From an uncultured Clostridia bacterium (GTDB lineage: Bacteria > Bacillota > Clostridia > HGM11514), in contig CAKSKB010000029.1 of NCBI GenBank assembly GCA_934464705.1, positions 1 through 18,669 of the forward strand: a DNA stretch of 18,669 nt. Direction: 5' to 3'. Shown here one piece after another: positions 1-6,989 of the stretch. The position numbers and the translations under genes were made by a program. The notes under the pieces are model-generated. The model was not told where the DNA came from. It searched no databases and saw only the letters and a program-made list of their open reading frames with translations. Positions within the stretch are counted from its first letter, which is position 1; each line of letters opens with the position of its first letter.

Positions 1-3000
1 ATACTGTCCGTAGCCGCTTCCGATCTCTGCTTTTGCAAGGAAGCCTTCCGCCTCCGCAATTGCTGCGTTAAGCTTTGTGAGGTCTACATCTGCGGGGGAG
101 ATTATTGTTCTTACATCTCCGTCACCGCCGCCGTAAAATCCGAGATAACCTTCTTTTCCGGTTACCGGCGAATTTTCAAATGTGTGCTCGTAAGCAAGCT
201 TTCCGTCGACATAAAGCACAAACCTTACCGCTCCGCTGACATCATAAACTCCTGCGGCAACTGTATAATCCTTGTTATATTCTGTGAATACATCGTTATC
301 AACGGAAATCAGCGTCTGTTCCGGATTGAATTGCTGCGCTTCAAAAGTATCATTATGCAGCCAGAAAAGATAACCGGTATTCTTTCTGTCATACATAATT
401 GTTTTATCATCGGACGCTCTCAAAAATACTGCGCTGTTGACTTTGTGTGAATATTTATTATCGTTTAATTTAGTAACAGCCTTATCATCGGTGGGCTCAA
501 ACCTTAATTTGAATGTGAATATCTTGTTGAGGTACTTTGACCCGCTATATGTCATATATCCCTTGTTGAGAATAAGCTTTCCGTCCTTGAACTCACCGGG
601 GTTACCGTCAGTATTGTACCAATTTTCGGTGTCAGCAAGGATTGGCTTAATACTCATAAACTCAAGTGATGAAATCACAGAAAGCTTGAATGTATTGATA
701 GCCGCAGCAAGTTCACTCGCTGCCTTGTCAATCTGATACTGATATACCGATGCGTCACCAAGGAGAGCCGCCGCACTGTTGAACGCTTGTTTCAGTGCAT
801 CGACTGCATCCTGAGGATACATACCGTCTTGCGTGCCGACAACAGCATTTTTAATAAGCTCGTCTGCCTCGCTTATTTTTTCCGAAAGCGCTGTTTTGTC
901 CGCAGAAAACGAACCGGAAGCCGATACAAACACCGGTGCCGACTCAATCTTTTCGCCGTAGATGTTGTTGCTGTCGTAAGGGGTCATCTCAAATTTTACA
1001 TATTTGCCTTCAAGATTAAGGTTGTCGGAAATAAAGAGTTCTCCTGCACCTCTGCCGTCAATCTTAGTATATTTTCCGTCTTTCTTTTCAGAAGCGTACC
1101 AAGTGAATTTTGAGTTTCCTTCCTTGTCGCCGTCGGGGTCAGTAAAACTGTACGAAGCCTTAACCGTACCGCCCGTTGTTGCGTTGCCGATAATAAGCGC
1201 ATCGGAAACACTCGGAGCCAAGCCGTCGACATCATTCGGCGCACCGATGGATGATGTGTCGATATTTTCAAATCCGGGAAGGATTTTCTTAACTTCCGCA
1301 AGACCTTCATCGGTCAGCGAGAAGTCTTTGCCGTATTCCTTGAACATGGAATTTCCGGAAGGAAGAGTATCGTTTTTGAACATAGCCGAACTATTTTCTC
1401 CGACGTTTGTAGTATTCGGCACAGCACTGCTAATCTTAACGCAAAGATTATCTGTAAAGTTATTCGTGTTTGAAGGAGCATACGAATCTGCCTCATCAAA
1501 CAATGCCTGCTCATTTTTTGCGTCGGCATATGCTTTAAGCTTTTCATACTTTTCGGTACTGAAATACTTAAACATATTTCCCCAGATTGTTGAAGCTGTG
1601 TCGGTTTCCTTATCGTAGCCGTAGTGCTTCATCCAGTTTTCATCATCAACAAAGTCCTTAATATACTTCCATGCCTGACCGTGATCGTAAGTGACCGTTC
1701 CTGATTTTGTTTGTTTATTTGTCTGCGTATTGAACAATATCCATTTTACAAGACTGTTTTTGCCGTAATTATCACTTGCCTGAAAATAAGCGGCTGCGGG
1801 AGAGTCAACAAAAATGTTGTTATGAACATTGAAGAACTGCCCCTGGTTTGTTTTAAACGGATAGCTCTTCGCGGTAGTTCCGCCGTTTTCTTCCGTCAGC
1901 GTGCCCTGGTAAAAGATATTATTATAGATCTCGGCACCCATGCAGAAATCATCACCGAAAATCGACTGTGACCAGCCCTTGCAATACGGATTACCTATCT
2001 GATGCAGATAATTGTTGTTAATCGTAAAACCGAGCGATGAAACATTTCTGTACCAATAAATTGCAGCGGCGTCACCGTACTCTGTTACAACATCGTGAAT
2101 ATCGTTGTTTGAAATTGTAACATCGTTTATTCCTGTGTGTTCCATAAATATTGCATTGTGGGCATTGTTGTAAATGTGGTTATTCTTTATAGTGAAGCCT
2201 ATACCTGAGTTGATTTTAACCGCAGGAGAATAAGCCCTCTGAACCATATCGTTCTCGGAGAATATGCAGTTGGTAACCGAGCTGTCCGAAGGAATCAGAT
2301 TTTTCCTGTCACCGCCCTGAAGCCTTATACCGCCGTGGCCCGTATCGTAAATATGGCATCTGTCAAACTTGATTCTGTAACCGGAGAATGTGCCGCCCCA
2401 ACCGGAGGTATGGGATATTACACAATCTTTAACGCTTATATCCGAAACTTCATTTCCGTAGAAAATGTTTTCCCTTGTGTATGAGAAATTCAGACCTTCA
2501 AATGTAATATGCTTTGCACCGTTCAAAAGAACCATGCTCTTATCAAAGGTTGAAAGCTGAATATCCGCATCGGCAGTGATTTTGGTTGAGGGATAGAAAT
2601 AACAGATTTTATTTTCCCTGTCAATGAAGCTTTCCCCCGGCATATCGATTTCTTCCAGAATATTATAGAAGAAAAACGGATGAGCAGATGTAATATTTCC
2701 AAGATCGTATTTTGGAATAAATGTTTTGTTTGCTGCATCAACCGAGCCGAGTTTATATGTGCCGGAATACCAATATTGATCCTTATGCAGTTCTACATAA
2801 CCGTCATCGGCAATCGCTTGAGCGTTCCACTTTGCGGTTCTGCCGCTATCATCCTTAAATCCTACAGTCTGACCGTTAACTCTCTCCGAAGTGAGCATAG
2901 CAACATTATCGGTTGCATTGGGCCAGCGTGCACTTTCAAGCCTGTTGTTATTAATAAACACATCCATCGGGCGATAATTTGCATCAAAAATCGGAGAATT

Positions 3001-5025
3001 AATTTTTGCGCCATAGCCATGCTCCGAAATTACCGGAATTTCGCCCTTGTATTCGCTTAAATCGATTTTATACAGATTTTTCTTTGCCTGAGGGTCGATT
3101 ATACGGTCCAAAATCTTGTTGCCGTACTTATCCTTATCCTCATCCGTAACCTTTGATATTTTGCTTGGCGAAATAGTCTGCGAGCCTACAAATTCAACCT
3201 TTTCACCATTGTAAGCCTTGTAAACAACGGTTGTGTTTTCGTTGCCCGAATCAGCTGCAGAAAAGCTGATGGTAGATGTCACGGGATATCTTCCGCCGCG
3301 GATATAAACATAAATCTCAGATTTATCATATCCTGCGGCGATAGCTGATTTTACCGCATCCTTCGCAGCGTTAATCGTCGCAAAAGGCTTGTCGATTGAG
3401 CCGGGATTGGAATCTTTTCCGTCCGCAGCCACATAAAATGCGGTGCTGCCGAGTGACATTTCGTTTGAAAAAACATCATCTGCGGTTTTGCCCGCCGCAC
3501 TTTTAGGCGAAACAACCGCCCTTATCGTTGCTTCCTTATCAGCTTCCGCAAGCGTATATGTCTTGCCTGCCGCACCGGGAATGTCTGTCCATGTATCGCC
3601 TTCAAGCTTCTGCCATTTAACCTCAGAAGCATCCGCGTCCTGACATGCATAGGTATAGCTGCATTCAATAACATCTTTGTTTTCGCTGTTTCTTTTAATG
3701 GTTACGCCCGAAACCGAAGGAATGGTTTTATCAACCATGTTAATTTCAACTTCGATTGAAGCCGTTTTAGCATCTTCGGGAGCAATTTCAAATGTCATCT
3801 CTTTCGAGTCGGTTATGCTGATGTTTGAACCGTTGACTTTGATTGATTTAATGCTGTCGGATTCAGAATCTTTCGGCTTAACTGTCACGCTTGCGCCGAA
3901 GTAATCGTTTGCTGATATTCTTCCGCTTGCGCTAATCGTCTGCACTTCATTTGTGTAGGTGTTTGCAATTGCGTTAACTTCCGCATCCCCCGTTATGGTT
4001 ACCGGAACTTCATAAATCATTGCGTCTGCGGTTACACCGACTTTATCAAATGCAATATAATATTTTTCAAGCTCTTCGTTGATTTTGTTTATTCTTGCTT
4101 CGGAATAAAGGTCGGAGCAGTCATCTGCAATCGAGTAGGTTTTGCAAAGCTCAGCCTTTGTTTTTCCGTCCTCGACAATACCTTTTTCCGTTCCGTCAAG
4201 GTCTTCCTCGGTGATTGTAAACTGATAATTGGGATCAGTATTGCTTACAGTGCTCCAAAGAATTGTTTTAACGCCCTTACCGCAGTAAAGCTTGTTATTA
4301 GCAAGCATTTTTGCAAGGTTATTTGCATAGTCAAAGCAAGTGTAGAATGACTGGCATGTTATATAGGGAAGCCCGTTTTCCTCAAGACGGTAGCTGATGT
4401 TTTTTACAGACATTCTCTTCCAGCCGTTTTCAGAAGTTCCGGTAATCCTATCGGGTCTTACACCATCTTTAGTGTTAAGGTTAAATGTAAGAAAACCGTC
4501 AACGCTCTTTGTACCGTCAGGTTTGTAACTTATCAGAGCCGATTTGCCGTCGCTGCCGTTCATACCCTGAAATCCGTGTGAATTAAGAGATATGCCGGAC
4601 TGGCTGAGGGTGCCGTCGGTGCTGCCCATATAATCAACAAAATAATTATAAGTTTTTCCGTCGATATACTTGAACTTAAAACGGTTACTGCCGCTGATTC
4701 TCATTCTTGTCAGATACTGACCGAAATCGCTTGCCTTGTCTTTATTAACAAGGCTTTCGGCAGTCCAGCCGAACTTTAATATTCCGTTGCCGCCTTCAAG
4801 TGTTGTCTGCTCGGCTGTTCTTCCGGAAATGCTGTTACCGTCCCATTTCCAACCACTGTTTTCATCGTTGAAATCTTCGCTGTAAAGAACTACGGTTCCG
4901 GCCGTACCGCTGTTTTCACCGAAAGTTTCTATATCGTTCGGCAAAACCTCAGCGGTATTACCGCTTACGATAAGTGTTGAACATATTAATATCAATGAAA
5001 TTAATAATGCCGTTATTTTTCTCAT
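1..5025 (-). CDS. Giant secreted multidomain beta-helix protein, C-terminus beyond window
   Basis: The frame is open for 1675 codons from ATG at 5025 to the window edge, so the C-terminus is missing. The start is set by CGGAGG at 5031-5036 and a hydrophobic signal peptide (residues 1 to about 25, starting MRKITALLISL). Order seen: an unrecognised module at about 42-375, nearly identical to that of the next gene upstream; Ig-like linkers at about 376-525; a right-handed parallel beta-helix beginning at 531 (FYVAADGKDSNPG) and running to about 1200; an Ig-like domain with a DPDGD motif at about 1270-1365; a FIVAR-like helical repeat at about 1376-1442; a probable LamG/concanavalin-like sandwich to about 1640; and the start of a second FIVAR repeat at about 1648. 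LEEIDMPGE at 790-798 resembles a motif of GH141-type proteins. By inference it is an extracellular, probably wall-associated, glycan-active protein. The substrate is not deducible, and a purely adhesive role is possible. Confidence 0.85.
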   Translation of the reverse strand, partial: MRKITALLISLILICSTLIVSGNTAEVLPNDIETFGENSGTAGTVVLYSEDFNDENSGWKWDGNSISGRTAEQTTLEGGNGILKFGWTAESLVNKDKASDFGQYLTRMRISGSNRFKFKYIDGKTYNYFVDYMGSTDGTLSQSGISLNSHGFQGMNGSDGKSALISYKPDGTKSVDGFLTFNLNTKDGVRPDRITGTSENGWKRMSVKNISYRLEENGLPYITCQSFYTCFDYANNLAKMLANNKLYCGKGVKTILWSTVSNTDPNYQFTITEEDLDGTEKGIVEDGKTKAELCKTYSIADDCSDLYSEARINKINEELEKYYIAFDKVGVTADAMIYEVPVTITGDAEVNAIANTYTNEVQTISASGRISANDYFGASVTVKPKDSESDSIKSIKVNGSNISITDSKEMTFEIAPEDAKTASIEVEINMVDKTIPSVSGVTIKRNSENKDVIECSYTYACQDADASEVKWQKLEGDTWTDIPGAAGKTYTLAEADKEATIRAVVSPKSAAGKTADDVFSNEMSLGSTAFYVAADGKDSNPGSIDKPFATINAAKDAVKSAIAAGYDKSEIYVYIRGGRYPVTSTISFSAADSGNENTTVVYKAYNGEKVEFVGSQTISPSKISKVTDEDKDKYGNKILDRIIDPQAKKNLYKIDLSEYKGEIPVISEHGYGAKINSPIFDANYRPMDVFINNNRLESARWPNATDNVAMLTSERVNGQTVGFKDDSGRTAKWNAQAIADDGYVELHKDQYWYSGTYKLGSVDAANKTFIPKYDLGNITSAHPFFFYNILEEIDMPGESFIDRENKICYFYPSTKITADADIQLSTFDKSMVLLNGAKHITFEGLNFSYTRENIFYGNEVSDISVKDCVISHTSGWGGTFSGYRIKFDRCHIYDTGHGGIRLQGGDRKNLIPSDSSVTNCIFSENDMVQRAYSPAVKINSGIGFTIKNNHIYNNAHNAIFMEHTGINDVTISNNDIHDVVTEYGDAAAIYWYRNVSSLGFTINNNYLHQIGNPYCKGWSQSIFGDDFCMGAEIYNNIFYQGTLTEENGGTTAKSYPFKTNQGQFFNVHNNIFVDSPAAAYFQASDNYGKNSLVKWILFNTQTNKQTKSGTVTYDHGQAWKYIKDFVDDENWMKHYGYDKETDTASTIWGNMFKYFSTEKYEKLKAYADAKNEQALFDEADSYAPSNTNNFTDNLCVKISSAVPNTTNVGENSSAMFKNDTLPSGNSMFKEYGKDFSLTDEGLAEVKKILPGFENIDTSSIGAPNDVDGLAPSVSDALIIGNATTGGTVKASYSFTDPDGDKEGNSKFTWYASEKKDGKYTKIDGRGAGELFISDNLNLEGKYVKFEMTPYDSNNIYGEKIESAPVFVSASGSFSADKTALSEKISEADELIKNAVVGTQDGMYPQDAVDALKQAFNSAAALLGDASVYQYQIDKAASELAAAINTFKLSVISSLEFMSIKPILADTENWYNTDGNPGEFKDGKLILNKGYMTYSGSKYLNKIFTFKLRFEPTDDKAVTKLNDNKYSHKVNSAVFLRASDDKTIMYDRKNTGYLFWLHNDTFEAQQFNPEQTLISVDNDVFTEYNKDYTVAAGVYDVSGAVRFVLYVDGKLAYEHTFENSPVTGKEGYLGFYGGGDGDVRTIISPADVDLTKLNAAIAEAEGFLAKAEIGSGYGQY
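3901..4900 (-). repeat. Direct repeat copy A (shared N-terminal module of tandem secreted genes)
   Basis: This stretch aligns without gaps, at a constant offset of 1940 bases, to 5841-6840. By line-by-line reading, 4093-4788 (696 bp) is identical to 6033-6728. Flanks diverge sharply: I count about 17 differences in 3941-4092 and about 11 in 4789-4900. Both copies code in the same frame of their own gene. The pattern suits a tandem gene duplication followed by gene conversion of the core. A short-read assembly artefact is possible but less likely, because both flanks are distinct and in frame. Confidence 0.93.
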
Positions 5026-5050
5026 GAATACCTCCGTTTGTATTTGCCCC

Positions 5051-5078
5051 GGCGGCAAGAGGTTCAACTCCTGCCGCC
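5051..5078 (-). other. Intergenic hairpin between the two tandem secreted genes
   Basis: On the minus-strand transcript this folds as an 11-bp stem (GGCGGCAGGAG paired with CUCUUGCCGCC, one G-U pair) with a UUGAAC loop. It lies between the stop codon at 5094 and the ribosome binding site at 5031-5036. No U-tract follows (the next bases are GGGGCAAAUAC), so it is not a typical intrinsic terminator. An RNA-stability or processing element that sets the ratio of the two secreted proteins is a reasonable inference. Confidence 0.6.
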
Positions 5079-5093
5079 AAAGCTGAAAACCTG

Positions 5094-6938
5094 TTATCCA
5101 TTAATAGTTACTTGCTGTTCTTCGCCGATAATTTCATCGCCGCCGTCAAGCTTAATAAATGATTTAAGCGTGTAATTTCCGGGGGTTAAGCCTGCGCCGA
5201 AAGCAAGAATACCGAACTTCCCGTCTGCGGTTTTTTGCTCTGCTGCAAGCGAAATTGTGTTGTTTTCCGCATTTGTTATGTAATAACCGTAGCTTAAAAT
5301 GTTATAGCCGTAGCCCTCATCAACCGTTGCATACATGGTAATTGCATTAGAATTCTCTGCCCCGTGTCCATTGTAATTACCGTTGTTTACATTTGCCTGT
5401 GTGCTTACGGTAAGCGTAGGCTTTACATTCGTTCTCTGAACAAACACAACGGAAAGTGTTGTATCGCCTGTTATATTTGCCGCAAAGTCAAAACCAAGTT
5501 TGTTCTGCACAGGAATGTCATTTTCTCCGAGGGTAACGGAGTAAATTTCATATCCGTCAGCCGGTGTAACCGTAAAGGTTTTTTCGCCGTTTTCAACATC
5601 GTTTTCGCTTTCTGCAAGTGTCGTTTCACCGATTTTAACACTGCCGTTTCCTGTCTTTGAATATGCGATCTTTGAAGTTACGGCTCCGGTTTCGGTTGTG
5701 ATTACAAGTCCGCCGTTTTTAACATCCTCGGGTGCAACCGTGTATGTACCGTTTTCATCAGCAGTAAGTGTTTTTCCGGCATATTCAACCGTTTTAACTG
5801 CATTACCTTCCGAAGGTGTTACGGTAAAGGTAAGTCCAAAGTAATCGTTTGCGGATATATTACCGCTTGCGCTAATCGTCTGCACTTCATTTGTATAGGT
5901 GTTTGCAACCGCATTTACTTCGGCTGCACCGTTGATTGTTACAGGAACTTCATAAATCATTGCGTCTGCGGTTACACCGATTTTATCAAATGCAATATAA
6001 TATTTTTCAAGCTCTTCGTTGATTTTGTTAACTCTTGCTTCGGAATAAAGGTCGGAGCAGTCATCTGCAATCGAGTAGGTTTTGCAAAGCTCAGCCTTTG
6101 TTTTTCCGTCCTCGACAATACCTTTTTCCGTTCCGTCAAGGTCTTCCTCGGTGATTGTAAACTGATAATTGGGATCAGTATTGCTTACAGTGCTCCAAAG
6201 AATTGTTTTAACGCCCTTACCGCAGTAAAGCTTGTTATTAGCAAGCATTTTTGCAAGGTTATTTGCATAGTCAAAGCAAGTGTAGAATGACTGGCATGTT
6301 ATATAGGGAAGCCCGTTTTCCTCAAGACGGTAGCTGATGTTTTTTACAGACATTCTCTTCCAGCCGTTTTCAGAAGTTCCGGTAATCCTATCGGGTCTTA
6401 CACCATCTTTAGTGTTAAGGTTAAATGTAAGAAAACCGTCAACGCTCTTTGTACCGTCAGGTTTGTAACTTATCAGAGCCGATTTGCCGTCGCTGCCGTT
6501 CATACCCTGAAATCCGTGTGAATTAAGAGATATGCCGGACTGGCTGAGGGTGCCGTCGGTGCTGCCCATATAATCAACAAAATAATTATAAGTTTTTCCG
6601 TCGATATACTTGAACTTAAAACGGTTACTGCCGCTGATTCTCATTCTTGTCAGATACTGACCGAAATCGCTTGCCTTGTCTTTATTAACAAGGCTTTCGG
6701 CAGTCCAGCCGAACTTTAATATTCCGTTTCCGCCTTCAAGCGTTGTCTGCTCGACCGTTCTTCCGGAAATACTGTTTCCGTCCCAAATCCAGCCGCTGTT
6801 TGCATCGTTGAAATCTTCGCTGTAAAGAACTACGGTTCCGGCTGTGCCCGTAAGCTCCTCTGCGCCGGCTGCCAATGCCGGCAATACGGATGTCAGCACG
6901 AGTGCCAACACTAAAACTAATGATAAATGCCTTCTCAT
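5094..6938 (-). CDS. Secreted protein with unrecognised module, InlB-like repeat and C-terminal beta domain
   Basis: A 614-residue protein. ATG at 6938 follows AGGAGG (6948-6953) by 9 bases. An ATG at 6943 is excluded because TGA follows within three codons. The signal peptide is clear (hydrophobic core LVLVLALVLTSVLPALA, cleavage near residue 24). Residues about 33-366 form the module nearly identical to residues 42-375 of the downstream giant protein. It contains five cysteines and looks beta-rich, but I do not recognise a family. Residues about 430-483 resemble a divergent InlB/Flg_new-type repeat (GNGSVKIGETT, then TFTVTPADGYEIYSV). Residues about 510-614 form a further beta-rich domain ending VTING. 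No catalytic motif, sortase signal, dockerin or SLH domain is seen. A non-catalytic glycan-binding partner of the neighbouring beta-helix proteins is an inference. Confidence 0.85.
   Translation of the reverse strand: MRRHLSLVLVLALVLTSVLPALAAGAEELTGTAGTVVLYSEDFNDANSGWIWDGNSISGRTVEQTTLEGGNGILKFGWTAESLVNKDKASDFGQYLTRMRISGSNRFKFKYIDGKTYNYFVDYMGSTDGTLSQSGISLNSHGFQGMNGSDGKSALISYKPDGTKSVDGFLTFNLNTKDGVRPDRITGTSENGWKRMSVKNISYRLEENGLPYITCQSFYTCFDYANNLAKMLANNKLYCGKGVKTILWSTVSNTDPNYQFTITEEDLDGTEKGIVEDGKTKAELCKTYSIADDCSDLYSEARVNKINEELEKYYIAFDKIGVTADAMIYEVPVTINGAAEVNAVANTYTNEVQTISASGNISANDYFGLTFTVTPSEGNAVKTVEYAGKTLTADENGTYTVAPEDVKNGGLVITTETGAVTSKIAYSKTGNGSVKIGETTLAESENDVENGEKTFTVTPADGYEIYSVTLGENDIPVQNKLGFDFAANITGDTTLSVVFVQRTNVKPTLTVSTQANVNNGNYNGHGAENSNAITMYATVDEGYGYNILSYGYYITNAENNTISLAAEQKTADGKFGILAFGAGLTPGNYTLKSFIKLDGGDEIIGEEQQVTING
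5841..6840 (-). repeat. Direct repeat copy B (shared N-terminal module of tandem secreted genes)
   Basis: Partner of 3901-4900 at a constant offset of 1940 bases, with 6033-6728 identical to 4093-4788. It encodes residues about 33-366 of the 614-residue secreted protein. Outside the repeat the two genes differ completely: different signal peptides and different downstream domains. Confidence 0.93.
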
Positions 6939-6973
6939 ACCATGTGTCCTCCTTAAAAATTTAATTTATTTTA

Positions 6974-6989
6974 ACCGGATTTATCCGGC
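6974..6989 (-). other. Small hairpin overlapping the stop codon of the GH141-like gene
   Basis: On the minus strand the sequence reads GCCGGATAAATCCGGT, a 5-bp CCGGA/TCCGG stem plus one G-U pair and a UAAA loop that contains the TAA stop codon. It is followed by an A/T-rich run ending TTTTT just before the next ribosome binding site. It could act as a weak partial terminator within the operon, but the stem is short. Confidence 0.3.

Noticed and set aside
1004..1618. 204-codon plus-strand open frame
   Set aside because: Antisense to the giant secreted protein frame, which is continuous and has recognisable domains.
4981..5025. Lipoprotein signal in the giant protein
   Set aside because: The cysteine in LILIC is preceded by Ile, not Gly/Ala/Ser, so it is not a lipobox; a standard signal peptide fits better.
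3901..6840. CRISPR or insertion-sequence origin of the long repeat
   Set aside because: Only two copies, in frame within genes, with no transposase, no terminal inverted repeats and no short regular spacing.
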